Assembly: GCA_008694505.1 (NCBI GenBank) | Contig: VZDJ01000056.1 | Span: forward strand, 10,807,903 to 10,871,902 | Reading direction: 5' to 3' | Length of the DNA stretch: 64,000 nt | Origin: Cyanoderma ruficeps | Lineage: Eukaryota > Chordata > Aves > Passeriformes > Timaliidae | Shown here: in pieces, positions 11,495-23,640 of the stretch | How the letters are laid out: each line of letters opens with the position of its first letter | Numbering within the stretch: position 1 is the first letter of the stretch | The notes under the pieces: generated by a model | Told to the model about the DNA's origin: nothing | Databases searched by the model: none | The model's input: only the letters and a program-made list of their open reading frames with translations | Translations under genes and position numbers: made by a program

Positions 11495-12235
11495 CACTCA
11501 GCGAGGTCTCCCAAGAACAGCAGAAAATAGAAAGAAATTTCGTGGCTCCCAACCTGGCAAAACCCAGCCACCAGCAGGGGCCTTTTCTCCTGCAAAACAT
11601 TCAGCATTCATCCACCTACGAGCAAATAAATTAATAACAAGTGTCTTGCAAACAGTGTTTAAACCTTTCAAGTGCAGAGGGCACAAAGCCAGCTCCTTTT
11701 TCCTCATCTGGAGATTCTACCTTGGTTGGAAAGGCAGGATAAAACACCCCAGATTAGCAAAACACGAAGCACTCCTGTTATTTAATTCCCTGTAATCTCT
11801 GCCTCTGTGCGTTCAGTTTATTTTATTTTTCCCACAATACCTTTTTTTGTTGTCAGGTGAGAACAGGCTCCTTTACACCCTGTAAAAGGCCATCGTTTCT
11901 CCCTGGGAAAGCCAGGCATCAATCCTAATTCCTAGTTTTCCAAACAGAGCCTAATAAATGTGTGCATGCATATAAATGAATATATGTAACATTGAATAAG
12001 GCTTGTGACCATAAACATAACAAAAAAGCCCCAGTGAAGCCCAGACCCTCCAAATCTTTGTTCCCTCTCCCATCCCTCTGCAAGCCTGTCCTGGTTATTC
12101 CTCTTTCTTTTTCCCTCAAGGCACAAACGCTTTTAATTCCATCCTGGAAGAGGCCGAGATGCTTCCAGAGGGAGCAACCTCTGTGCCTCCTCCTAGACAG
12201 AGCCACACAGAACAAAAGAGAAGGAAGAGCTTGCT

Positions 12236-12345
12236 AATAATAAGTAATTATAATTATAATTAGCACATATTTAGTCCTTTTCATTTCCAAGGCACTGTAC
12301 AAATATTGGCTAATGAATATTTGGTAAGCAAACATTTTGAGCTTC
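12236..12345 (+). mobile_element. Ancient L3/CR1-L3-like repeat tail (possible)
   Basis: The stretch TAATTATAATTAGCACATAT followed by CTTTTCATTTCCAAGGCACTGTACAAATATT resembles the 3' portion of the ancient amniote L3/MIR-type elements, which read roughly 'taattagcacttatatagcgcttttcat ... aagcactttacaaa'. The usual downstream 'ccccattttacagatgaggaaactgag' block is not evident. This is recognition from memory and has not been aligned. Confidence 0.4.
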
Positions 12346-14224
12346 TGGAAGGATTATTATGAACCACGAAGAAAATACTTTCCAATATTTGGCTGCCTTT
12401 TCCTCCCTGCTACATTTGCAAGGTTGTTATTTGCTACACCTGTAACTTAATCATGGAAAGGCATTTTGTATTTATTTTTATATCGTATTTAAATACTGGT
12501 GTCTTTGATTAGATTTTAAGCATTTGGAGGGTGTAGAAATAAGCCCTTTAAAGCATTTTTACAAGAAAATAGTTTGAGCAGCGTGGACAAACATTGGGTT
12601 TTGTGGGGGCAAATATTTTGCCCCCACTTTTCCTATTTGTTTCAGTGGGAATATGAGCAACTTTGGGACTGGATTGATCGTCCCACGTCGTGCTTGTGCT
12701 CCCGTGTGCAATGACCCAACATGACCAACATCCCGATGTTTTGCCTCAGGTTGATGCAAAGCTCTCCAATCAATCCCGCATTTGGCAATTTTGGGGAGGC
12801 TGAGCAGCCATTTCAGGACAGCTGCTTTGCTTAGGGGGCCCATCCTATGGCTGGATTTCTGGCATTCCCACTGGGAGGCTGCAGAAGGTGGAACGGGAAC
12901 ATTCAAAGCAGATATTTGTAGAGTTACCCCAAATCTTCTTGGGGCAGATACCCCAAATCTTGGTTATTGAGAAGCAGATACTTCTCTTTTATCGTGGGTG
13001 GAATTGTTTGTGCCTCGTGGTGTTGGTGATGATGAGATGAGATTGGGCTCCGTGACTGCACCCAAAGCTCTCAGAAGATCCAATAACTCTTTCAAGTTCA
13101 ACCACCAAGTGTTCTCTAAATCAAGGGAACCCTCTAAGCCAAACCCCTCAGATTTAAACATTCTGCTCTTCTAATGAGCTTTTCTTGATGGCTGTGACTG
13201 CTCTCTGCTTGTCTTTCTCCTGGACTTTGAAGTTCGGAGTCATTACCTCGCGCAAATTCTCTTTTCCAACAGGATCCTGTTCCAGTGATTCCCGCCTTTT
13301 GATTGTATCTTTTTGAAGCTCCCACACTCTTATCTCTTGGTAATCAATTCCCTGCTTCCCAAAAATCCCCACTTTTGACACCTGTGAATTCATCTCTCTC
13401 TCTTTCCTCCCTCACCTTGTCTGCTCCACTTGGTGCTCTCAGCAGCAGGATGGCCACTGGATGCTTCCTGCTCCTTAAATTCTGCAGATCTCCCGTGATC
13501 TCTGTATTAGTTTCTCTTCCAATTGCTTCTGCCTCGCTCTCCTCCTCGCACAATCTGCACTCAGCAGCTGCTTCTGCCACTGCCTCTGAAGGCACAAGTG
13601 ATTTCTCCCGCCAATTTTCCACTTTTCCTCTCCTCTCAAGGCTTGATCTCGTTGTGTGCTTTAAAGTCAGTAATGATACAGTGCGTGTGACACGTTACTG
13701 AACCGGGGATGAAACCGGGGACACGGAGAGAGCAGCCAAAACACTGAATATCAAACTGTAACGTGCACCTTGGCAGGCCCAGGGAAATCCACACTGCTGG
13801 AAACTACACCCAGCTCTGCCAGGGGGCAATCCAGGCCCCAGGCAGAGAGGGATTGGATGTGGAACCAACACAAAACCAGAGGTGAGTCTGGTTTTGTGAC
13901 TTTTCCTCCTCATAATTACTTCTGGCTGATCAGAAATTCAGTTGTTGGCAATTACCGCTGCACAGAAAAGTGATTTTCCACATATTTTTAACAGGAAACC
14001 TGTTCTAAGTTGCAGGGATGTTTAATATCTCAGAAAATTCAACGTCTTGGATTTTTGCTTCCCATCTCACAGGGGGTTGACACATTTGGAGTGTACAGTC
14101 TAAATAGTTTAACTCCTGTTTACAGTGTAAACTTTTCAGGTTGGGACAGCTTCTACTCCTCATGGGGAAAATCAAGAATTTACGTTATTTGGTAGCAATA
14201 TGTAGGTTTAGAGTAGATTTTAAA
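12346..14224. other. Noncoding sequence, no gene recognised
   Basis: Mixed sequence. The region 13340-13640 has a Ser-rich plus frame (132 codons) overlapped by an antisense frame of 92 codons; both look like compositional artefacts. No splice pair or repeat family was recognised. Confidence 0.45.
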
Positions 14225-14350
14225 GAAATTGTTCCCTGTGAGGGTGGGAAGGGCAGCTGTGGCTGCCCCTGGGTCCCTGGAATAGTGACAGGAGTGAAAT
14301 GGGATGAGTTTTAACGTCCCTTCCAACCCAAACCATCCTGGAATTTTATA
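14225..14350 (+). mobile_element. CR1 LINE 3' fragment
   Basis: The sequence carries CR1 3'-end phrases in order: GTGAGGGTGGG, GGCAGCTGTGGCTGCCCCTGG, and then TTAACGTCCCTTCCAACCC with AAACCATCCTGGAATTTTAT. Between them about 60 bp of the usual body is deleted (the 'caaggccaggttggac ... cctgcccatggcaggg' part). It is a 5'-truncated and internally deleted copy in plus orientation, with no coding capacity. Confidence 0.78.
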
Positions 14351-15068
14351 TTGTGTAAAGACAATAAGATGGAAAATGATTTTCCCTCTGACTTGACTCT
14401 ACATAGAAGGTTTACCTCATAGAAAAATTAGTTTATTCAGTGCCTGGCATAGCGAATCACCAGTTTGATGTAAAAGCTTTCAGGCTCTACATTTTTACAA
14501 ATAATCTGTCACAAACAACTGAACACTTTATTTTCTATAGGAATTGAATGGAATACAAACAACAAAAAAAGGTAGCTAACCAAAAACTCAAAGTGAAAAA
14601 TCAAACCTAAGTGGTGTGTGTGGCTTTTGTGGCTGTTTCAACGCACACAGATTGATATTTCCCACTGTTGTCATTTCTCTGGATGTCACCAACGTCCACA
14701 CGGTGCAAAAAGGTCAACCAAAATTAAGGCAGGGATCGTCCTTGCAGTGTTCCCAGCTCGTGGGGAATATAAAGCACTGGGAGTTCCGAATCAAAAGCGA
14801 TTTTTCTGAGTGACTTTCGGAGGTCTTGACGAGCCCGGCGAGTTCCCAGCTCCCGAGAACTCCTTGTCTGCACCTTCACTCCCCACCCACCGGCAGCAGC
14901 TCCGGGCGATGAGTTTGCTGCAGGATCCCGAGACAAGGCACTGGAAGGATTTGTGCCCCGAGGTTTGGGAGCGGAAATCCAGGGAGAGCCACACGTGGCA
15001 AACAGATTTCATCCCTTCTGCCAGGAGCCCGGGGTCAGGTTCAGCCCGCAGCCTTTCAAAACCTGACC
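14351..15068. other. Noncoding sequence, moderately GC-rich end
   Basis: AT-rich to about 14700, then GC-richer (14800-15060) with several CpGs and frames open on both strands. No gene was recognised. The GC-rich part could be a weak CpG-rich patch but is too short and sparse to call an island. Confidence 0.4.
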
Positions 15069-15097
15069 AAAAAAAAAAAAAANAAAAAAAAAAAAAA
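15069..15097. repeat. Poly-A tract interrupted by an N
   Basis: About 28 consecutive A bases with one N at 15083. The N marks an unresolved position in a homopolymer, so the tract length is uncertain. It could be the A-tail of a retroposed sequence in plus orientation. The upstream 250 bp (GC-richer, with open frames) has no recognisable parent gene. Confidence 0.9.
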
Positions 15098-16889
15098 GGG
15101 CAAACTCGATTCTTGAACCTGCTGAAAAAGTCCTAAACTGTTTAGATGGTGGGGATCATCAGGCTGCTGCTCAGCAGGGAGCTCTGATTCATCAGCATCA
15201 GGGTTTCCCCTCAGCTTTCTGCCTACACCTTCTACTTAGCTTGGCAGGGACATTGTCAGAGAATAAAAGGCTTCTTCCCCGTGTCAAAGGGCTGGCATTC
15301 ATCAAAATGATAATACTTTTTACCTAGAGCACCTTTTAGATGAGGTTCATGAAGCCTGTAAAGATGATGATAAAGAGAAAAATGTTGCAGGGGTTTTTTT
15401 TTATTATATTTTTGGCACTAAAACTGCTGCTACATGAAATGGGAGATTTTTTTTCTTTTGTAAGTTTCCTTCGGCTTTAACTTTATAAATATTTCTTGGT
15501 TAAGTCAGTGGACTGCTTTTCACACAAAGCCTAATCCGAAGCTTGCTAAGGTCAACAGAAAGCTGCTTATTCATTTCAGCAGACTTTTGAATCAAGCTCC
15601 AAGTGCAAAAACTTGCTCCCCGAATCAAACAAAAACTTTTTGGAACACAAAAGAAAAATTCACACCTTCTAGGATCGGGCACTTCATTATGAGGATAGTT
15701 CAAATTCCAGTAAATCTTCTGGGAATTTTTTCTATTGGTTTTGGAAAGGTGGCGTGCCCAGTCTGAAGTATTGAGGGTGTTCTCTGACCAGTGCTGGGCA
15801 CTTTCACCTTCAGGGAAAATTGGGAAACATGTCATGCCCTAAAAATGAGAATTCCCAACCCTCCGTGCTTAATTGTAGGAAGAAGGGAGAGTGAAGTTTA
15901 GGCTCAGTTTAGGCTCAGTTTAGGACTTGCTCCACGGTCTGGAAGCAGCCACCAGAGTGGGCAGGAGAAATTTTGGATGGTGCTGGCGGCCCCAAGACCA
16001 GCAGTGCTCAAATCAAGCTGTTGGCATGTCCTGGAGGGTGATCCCGAATTTCCTGGCAGGGGAGGGGTTGGTGGGAAGTTGCCCTGGAAGGTGCCAAGGC
16101 CAGGAGATGTAGGGTGGGAGATGCTGGAGCTGCACCCCAGCTCAGGATTTGGGGTCATCTGAATGATTTCCATGCAATGTCCCGGCCAGGTGCATTCCAG
16201 GCTGATTTAGGGAAAACTGGAGAGCTTCAGGCAAGGCTCAGTTATTAATTTTTTTTAGTGGTAAGCATGTAAACGTTGCTCCAGGAAAGTCCAGTCTAAA
16301 AAAAAATTCATGGATTTGTAGGGAAGCTTTGAGAAAGGAGGAAAAGTGACGTGCAGAAAAGACGAATTGTTCCAATATTTTTCACTGGTAGAGGTGCCCA
16401 TTTCTCAGGGAGAAAGCTCATGGAATATTTCTGCCCCTTGGTCAGCACCAAACTGGACAGGGCTGGCTGAGTGCTCCCCACTGGCCAAGAGCAGCAACAG
16501 AAAGAGAAATTTGGGGCTTTCGGGGATCTCTCCCCCACCTGTGCTCCCGGATCAGCTGTTCCTGCTGCAATCCAACACATCCCACACTTCCATCCGCCCT
16601 TCCCCTTTGCATGGCCAAGATAATGAGAACTTGGACCTTCCAAACCAGCCGAGATTTCAGTGAGGGTTTGGAGGGCAGCGAAACCTTTCACGGGCAAATG
16701 CCTCATTTGCATTTTCTAAATTCACCTCAGGATATCTGCTCTCCACAGGCCAAAGCCACAAAGGAAAGCAGGGCGGGGGTCACTGGATGCCAAAATGCAC
16801 AGAATTGTCAATTATCCACCCGGGACTCACAAGTTTGGTGTCCCTACAAGCCCTCGAATCGCTCTACCTGGGCTTGCTGTGAACATAAT
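15098..16889. other. Noncoding sequence, no gene recognised
   Basis: Contains a short tandem 11-bp repeat (AGTTTAGGCTC, about 15893-15925). Frames of 89-134 codons on opposite strands overlap at 15900-16700 without domain signatures. Confidence 0.45.
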
Positions 16890-17010
16890 TCCCCATAAAG
16901 CTGCTGGTGAAGTTTGTAAGCCCCAGGGAGGCTGGAATGAGATGGACTTTAAGGAATGAATCTTTAAGGTCCCTTCTGACCCAAACCATCCTCTGATCCT
17001 GCAATTCCCT
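16890..17010 (+). mobile_element. CR1 LINE 3' fragment, degraded
   Basis: The 3' part is recognisable: ATCTTTAAGGTCCCTTCTGACCC continuing to AAACCATCCTCTGATCC. The upstream part is diverged. This is a short 5'-truncated copy in plus orientation, older than the better-preserved CR1 copies in this window. Confidence 0.68.
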
Positions 17011-18710
17011 CTGTAACTGGGGTTCAATCCTGGCCCACTCCATTCTAAATGGCACCACCTTGCAGGGACAATAACAGGAAACCTGATTTAAACACCCATT
17101 AGCTTAAATTCCCTTAAATATAGAGCTGTTTGCTTTTAATTAGCTCTCTGTATGCCTGCCCACATTTGCAAAGACACGGAGGGCAGTGTCTGCTGAGGTT
17201 TTGAAAAATGGCACGAAAATAAAGACTAAAAGACACAATTAGTCCCACTAAAGATGGATCTCTACCCCCAGCTCCTGCCTGTGAGCTCTCCAAGCTCTCC
17301 CAGACTGTGTGCTCTGAAAGTGAGGATTTCCAGGGAATATCTGGGAAAAGGTCATCCTTCCCAAAGACAGGAATTGCTTCACAGCAGATGATGGGGGATG
17401 CTAAAGGAGCACTAAGAAATAACAGCAAAGGAAGCACAGTTTGAGTGTGCAGAGCTCTCCTCCTGTAGAAACACCTGGGGAACCCAGGAGCTGGTGAGCA
17501 CAAAGCTGGGCTGAAGTTTATCCTGTAGTTTATCCCCCAAACCTTGTCCTCCAGAGGGAAAAACCTGTGATGGAATTACCTGGATGAGCTCCTTGATCTT
17601 TCTTGGCTCCCTTCAGCACAGCCTGGCAAACCTTGCCTCAGATTGCCAGGGGAACATCATAAGAGAGAGCTCAGCTTCTCCAAGGGGGTGGATATCTGCA
17701 TTTCCCTCACTCCTAAATCACTCAGGCAATCCAAATTATCTGCTCTGTCGCAGATCTCCCCGTCTCCACGAGGAGATATTAACACAAAAGTATTTTAATA
17801 TATAATTTTTCCAGTCACTTCCTTTAATACAGCTTAGAACTACAAGTATTTACTGCTTCACTCACTCCACTCGGCGCCTGACATTTCTCCCGCAGTTTTG
17901 TTTTTGTGACTTTCCTGCCTCTCCCGACCCAGCCAGTGAAAATCACGGGATAAAGTGAAATAAAGTGAAATGCAGTGCTGCTGTTTGGGGAAGGGAGCCT
18001 AAAAGCTTTCCAGACCCAGCAGCCCGGTGCCTCAGCAAATGAACGCTGACATTTGGCACTTTGTAATGGGTTAGGAGCCTCGAAATTTATTGTGAACTTA
18101 ATGCAGCTTTACAGCCTATCTTCAAAACATTTACACAGACAGTAAAAGATGATGGATGTTTCCAGAGCGTTCCCCTTCCCCAGCAGCAGTTCCTGTCGCT
18201 GTAACCCTGCACGGGCAGCAGCGATTTGAAATGTATTATTGATGTATCTTTGAAGATTTGTTATCTGATCCCTCATGGTGATTGCTGTTATGCAACTGGC
18301 TCCTGAGTGTCCTCTTGTGTGAGGCGGGGGTGAGGAGATAGCATCGGGGTGATGGTTATTTGTGTTCTTGGTGCAGTGCTGGAAGAGGCAGCAGCCCAGC
18401 AGGGCTCCATTGATTTAGATCCCAGACAAAGGCTCGGGATAACAGAGTAGCTGCTCTTTGCATTTTCACTTTTTAAATAAAGCAGGGGAAACAAGAGCAG
18501 AAAGAAAGCGATACAGGAGATAAACAAGCAGCAGAGAATGAGGTGGGGGAGAGACGGATGGGTGTCTGCACCTGGGCAGACAATGGGAGCCTCTCAATTG
18601 ACTCCTCCGTGATGGAGGGCTGGAGAGGGGAATGAAGAGAGACACAATTAGATACCCATGCAGAAATCCAGCTTGGGAAGGTGGGTGAAGGCACGGACAG
18701 GGTCACCAAA
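17011..18710. other. Noncoding sequence; possible conserved part at 18040-18300
   Basis: No gene was recognised. The part from about 18040 to 18300 is unique, AT-leaning and free of repeats, with words such as TTAATGCAGC and ATGTATTATTGATGTATC that could be regulatory. That is only an impression of composition. The part at 18540-18710 is GC-richer and abuts the LTR-like repeat. Confidence 0.4.
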
Positions 18711-19170
18711 TGAAGGACGAAGCAGGCACAGCAGAGGTTCAGGGAAACTTCCTCCTCCTTTATTCAAAATCTGGCTCCATTTATATACATTTGTACAAAG
18801 GTCAAGAGATTGGCTACACAGGTCGCCACCTCTCTAACCTGGATGGTGGACATCACCATCAATCACATTTCTCCTCCCAGAGGAGAAATATGTAAACATC
18901 CTAAAAACACACATTGTTAACACGAAGCTGCGTGAGAATCTGCAGCACAAAGTTACAAGCACTCGAGCAAAAAAACCTAAAACAACAGGTGGGCAGGGTT
19001 ATGGGAAGGTCTTTTAGTCATAGGGCAGAGTTATGGGAATAGGAAGGTCTTTTAGTCATAGGGTAGAGTTATGGGAGTAGGAAGGTCTTTTAGTTACAGG
19101 GCAGAGTTATGGGAAGGTCGACCCTTTTATGACTGTTGGATCCTGGATGTTTTGCTGCTCCACACCTTCA
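18711..19170 (-). mobile_element. LTR-like dispersed repeat, family A, copy 1
   Basis: Bases 18711-18945 match 59925-60160 closely over the core from ATCTGGCTCCATTTATATAC to GAATCTGCAGCACAA. On the minus strand the order is U3-like sequence, TATATAAATGG, then GAATAAAG, ending CCTTCA, which is the layout of a retroviral LTR. Proposed ends are TGAAGG at 18711 and CCTTCA at 19165-19170, forming a 6-bp inverted pair. Minus-strand sequence beyond the 3' end (TTTGGTGACCC) could be a primer-binding site, but no tRNA match is certain. No viral gene is seen nearby. It includes the 18990-19118 minisatellite. Confidence 0.6.
18990..19118. repeat. Minisatellite inside the LTR-like element, ~45-bp unit
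   Basis: Three to four imperfect units repeat the words GTTATGGGA(ATAGGAAGG), AAGGTCTTTTAGT and CATAGGGCAGA. The first unit lacks the ATAGGA insertion (shorter), and the last is truncated at AAGGTCGACC. Tandem U3 repeats are known in retroviral LTRs, where they can hold enhancers, but here that is inference. The corresponding part is absent or unrecognisable in the second family A copy. Confidence 0.85.
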
Positions 19171-21434
19171 ATCTGATTTCACCCAAATTGTGTTTTATGG
19201 ATTACGTGGCTCCCTTTGCATGCACTGCTCTGCCTTTATTTATTCCCCCTAAAGCCAAGAGCTGGATCAAACCTCCAGTGCAAAGCACAACGGATTTGCT
19301 GCTGAGTGAACCCATTCCCCCTGTCCCATCACTCCAGTTCTTGATGAAGACTCTCCTCCAGCTTCCTCGGAGCTCCCTTTCAAACCCTGCAATGCCTCCA
19401 TTCCTCCCTTTATTACATTTTGTCATTCTTTCTTTTATACATTCGCACCTTTAGAACCAACACCGAACATCCCAAGCCTCTGGGTGTTTTTATTCCATTT
19501 ACTCCCAATCTGTGACATTTGAATTTTGGTTTTAATTGCGGCTGATTCTCCTCTCAGAGTTGCCAGGGTTGGTGGCAGAGCTGCACAGGACACGATGCTC
19601 CAACCACCAACACCCCAGAGTTGTCAGGACACACTTGGATTTTCCAGAAAATCACTTTTCAGGCAGAGCAATCACATCCACAAGCTTTGGGATACCTGGA
19701 ATTCAATTCAGGAAGGGCCACAACCTCGTGCCTAATAAATTTATTTATGCTGGAGATTACTACCACAAGGGGATACATTAAAATGATCGTCCCACAAGAA
19801 ATTAAAATTCTGTCTGGTTCTATACATTTGCAGGGTGGAATCCATAAGCTTGTCTGCAGATCTGTTTGTGCATAAATTCTGTCCCAAATTAGATCTGGTT
19901 TTCAGCTCCTCTTTACCATTCCTGTGCTATTTTTAGCTCTCTGGGTGTTGTAGTAATAGGGATGCATTTAAAATATGTTAAAAACTGAAATTATGCCTTA
20001 GCCACCGTCTAAGTTCATAATTTTTTTTCCCTCTAATTGCTTTGAATTTTAGAAAAATATTTAATGTTCAGTGGTGGAGCAGATGGAGCTGTGAACACTT
20101 TGCTTCACAATAATGCACTTTGGTTCTGGCTGATGCTGGTGCTTTGTTTCTTTGTGATCTCATTAAATAAACCTCAGGCTGGAAAAAGAAGAACTTTACT
20201 ATTTTCCAAGAATTTCAGGCTCTGAGGCAGACTAAGCACTATTCAGGGACAGGTGTAGAGAAATTATTGACAATCTGGGATTATTCTGCAGTGCTGTTTT
20301 AAGGGATAACACCTGACATGAGCAGTGGGCTTGAAATTCAAAGTCACCTAAAAAGTAGATTTTCCATTTGGTCCTATTTTTCTTGTCGGTGAGTATAGAC
20401 AGTTTTGCTAATTTTGTGTTAAATCTGGAAAATTTCACCAACAAAAGACAGGTTCACCTAACTTGATTTTTATTTCAAATAACAATGGCTGTGGTTACCT
20501 TAATGTGACGCCCTGGGCAATTTTTAGCCTCTTTTGGTAATTCCTATGGTATCTACTGGGCCTCTACATGTTTGAATACATGAAATTAAAACTAAAAAAT
20601 ACTCATAGGATGCCATAAAATACACCAGAACACTGCTTATCATAGGCCACCGATCTGTGGCAGAGAACTTTGTGTGTTTATTTAAAATTCCTCAAGAGTT
20701 TTGAACTTCTGTGCCACAAATTCCTGCCAGGAACTCTGTGGAGACACGAGGCAGATGCGTTTCTTCATCCCATCACATGGATTTCAGAAATAAGGGAAAC
20801 ATTTCCAAGCGTGAGGTTCAGTTTTTAGGGATAAAAGCATCGATTACCCACCAGATGGGCGCCGGTCTGGTTTTATACTGGGAAGGAAAACCTGTGGATA
20901 AATTTGCTTTTGTTTCTCCCAGTAGAAACTTTGGGCTGTTTAATTAAAGGCCTCATTGCCCCATCATTAAATTCAAAGAAGCAGATCTAATGCAAGCACT
21001 TAAATGTAATGTCACTTATTAGTCTTTAATGACGAGAAACATCCTTTCTCCAAAGAACAGCTGTAGGAATAGTGCCCATGTCACCCACAAAATTATAGAT
21101 TATGGAGAGCATTAACGTGCATTTAATGGCTGTGAAAATATTCCTTTCTGGAAGGGGCTGTGCTCTTCCTTGTTCAGCTTCACTCGTGAGGGAGGTTAAT
21201 TAAAGCCAGAACATCACAAATTCTGTAGCACTTCAGGTCATTCATCTGCACCAAAGTGGAACAGAATCCTGCAAAACCTCCCTGACAGGGATGACATAAA
21301 ACTGTCTGCTCCAGTGCCTGGGAGAGATCCCGGGGCTGGGAACTCTGCTCAGGCTGGCAGGATCCAGCAGCCACCAAACCTCCCACTAAACACTGAGATT
21401 TAGCAAACCTTTCACAGATTGCTCTTTGTAAATA
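19171..21434. other. Noncoding sequence; possible conserved part at 20940-21140
   Basis: No gene was recognised. Frames of 127 codons (+, 19071-19454) and shorter are unsupported. From about 20940 to 21140 the sequence is unique with words like CATTAAATTCAAAG and TTATTAGTCTTTAATGACG, a possible conserved noncoding part on composition only. Confidence 0.4.
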
Positions 21435-21700
21435 TATCTATATATGTAGGTGATATAGATATATAGATATAGGAGAAATAGATTATATAGATATAGGAGA
21501 AATAGATTATATAGATATAGGAGAAATAGATTATATAGATATAGATGAAATAGATTATATAGATATAGACTAGATATAGATAATACATATTAGATACAGA
21601 TATAGATGATATATATTAGATATAGATATAAATTAGAGATAGAGATAGAGATAGATATAGTGATATCGATATAGATGATACAGATATAGATATAAAAAGT
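21435..21700. repeat. AT-rich minisatellite, 24-bp units
   Basis: About 265 bp built from ATAGAT/ATATAG words. In 21465-21560 the unit AGGAGAAATAGATTATATAGATAT (24 bp, written here as AGGAGAAATAG then ATTATATAGATAT) repeats three to four times. It then decays into GATATAGAT and AGATAGAG motifs up to 21700. It has a strong strand asymmetry (purine-rich plus strand). Such tracts are length-variable and prone to unusual DNA structure. Confidence 0.92.
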
Positions 21701-23309
21701 GTTTCTGCGGTGCTAGGGGGGAAAAAAAAGAACTGTGAGATGGCCAAATAACCAGAATTTGGAGATTTTTGGGTGGCAAAACATCACACAGGTCAGGGCC
21801 CCATGGGAGGAGAACCAAGGAAGAGCTGGGCTGGCCAAGGGATGGGGGAAGCCAAGGGAAATGCAGCAACTTCCATTTCTGGGTTATTTTTTGAATCAAA
21901 TATGGCCACAGATTCAAAGCAATTTTTGTCACTCACGGTGCCTTGTGAAGAGCTTTGAGGTTTATGAATGGAAAATATTAAATAAAGCTAAATAATACAT
22001 ATTTTAATATGGATATATACTTAGACAATATGGAAATGAGGTGAGAGAGTAGAAAATGTGACAGCTGAGTAGATAAACACGGACTTGTGTTTTCATTTAC
22101 AAAGACCTCTGGTATAAAAATGCTAATTTTCTGCCTGCATTATAAGGCTGTGAATTCCAAAGAGAGATTTCAGCAGCCTGATGGATTATCCAAGTGTCTG
22201 TTGCTGAAGCCAGCCCTTAATGGGCAGTGTCAAGTGTTCCCAAAGACAGCTGCACATCCCACAGCTGCCCAGCTCACCTGAGATGCCACATGGCATCAGC
22301 CAGGGAATTCCCAGGATTTTTTTTTAGCACAGGTACAGCAAATCTGTTTCCTCTACAACATCTCCATCAAAATCCAGGGCTAAAACCATTCTTGGTTTAT
22401 TTCCCTCCATAAAAGGCTTGCCTGAAGTGGACTTGCAGCCACCCTGTAAAGGCTGAAGTTGTTTCCTAAAGCAGATATATCCCACTAAAGGAGCACATCA
22501 AGGCCTTTCCAGCTTCTTGAAGCTCGTTCCTGTTTGTTCTGTTCTTACCTGCAGCTTTTCTCTAAATCACTGCTGGGCCAGAAAGGCCCTGAGAGAAAAG
22601 TTTGAGGGATGGATGGAGGGAGGGATGGATGNGGATCCTTCTCTCCTCATCCTCACCCTGCTCAGGCACAACCTCTCACACACAGGGACAGAGCACAGGG
22701 CACTCAGAGGGGACATTTATTCATCCCATAAAATGTGACAGAAGCATTGCAGCTCCATGTTAGTGCAAGACCCTCTTTTCCCTTTTCTCCCATCACTAAA
22801 TTTCCCCCCTCTCCTTTATTTAAATTCCATTTTATTTACACCTTTGTGTGTCTCGTATCTTCAGCGCACAATGAAAGCACAAAGTTGCCAGGCAGAATAG
22901 GAGATACTGAAATAAATGGTTTCCTTAGGGAAAAAAACCCCCAAACCCACTGTACAAAGCCATTCTCCCTGGAATTCCTCCTTCCTTAGGGTGATGGATG
23001 AAGAGGAACGGATGCAGATCGTTATTAACCTGTTGAATGCTTCACTAAAGTGAAGGAGGAAGAGCAGGGGTTTGCTCCTGAATGAAGGAAATCCCCACTT
23101 TTCCGGATGTTTCATTACAATTTGTGCAGCTGCCCCAGTCCTGCAGAACTGATGTGGGAAGGGGATTTGTAGAGGATTCCCAAAGCCTGACTGGAGGCTC
23201 ACAGAGTCTCGTGTATTTGTAGGCAAACCCTCAGACAAGGTGTGCTGGCTTAGGAAGGCCATGGGATAGGACAGACGTTGTTGAGAGAGAAATGGAACTG
23301 GAAACAAGT
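21701..23309. other. Noncoding sequence with a G-rich simple tract
   Basis: No gene was recognised. A GGATGGAG/GGGATGGATG simple repeat lies at about 22604-22635 with an N at 22632. Overlapping frames at 22735-23307 on opposite strands are uninformative. Confidence 0.45.
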
Positions 23310-23640
23310 TTCAAACTGTGGACTCACAAACAGACCAGATAGTTTGGAGAATCAGAACTATGAAAGATGAATTGCACCAAACCCATGTGGGGTAATTTTA
23401 GGTGATTGGCTTTAAGGCATTAGCAGCATTGTGTGGCAAAAGCTGACAGGCCAAGAAAGGCTTATAATGGATTGTGATTAGGAAATAGTTAACTTCTGAT
23501 TGTGATGGCGTGAATTATAACATCTGTCCCATCTCACCCTTCTCATGAGACTGAAAATGGGATAAAAGTCTTTAAAACGCCTCTCAGGAGCCCCATCTCT
23601 GGGTCAGAAAAAAGGGTTTTCTGACAAACTGGTGCTTGGC
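23310..23640 (+). mobile_element. LTR-like sequence, promoter-like 3' part (possible)
   Basis: The composition resembles avian ERV-type LTRs: a U3-like part (23395-23530), then GGGATAAAAGTCTTTAAAAC at 23558 as a TATA-like box, followed by CCTCTCAGGAGCCCC. No clear TG...CA ends, AATAAA or target duplication was found, and there is no second copy in the window. The call rests on resemblance only. Confidence 0.4.

Larger units (their letters stand above)
9691..12235. other. Noncoding sequence, no gene recognised
   Basis: 2.5 kb of mixed sequence. T-rich runs occur at about 10660 and 11460-11494. Apart from a possible decayed coding remnant at 10430-10760 (listed separately) I see no gene, repeat family or RNA. 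Overlapping short frames on both strands are uninformative. Confidence 0.45.
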
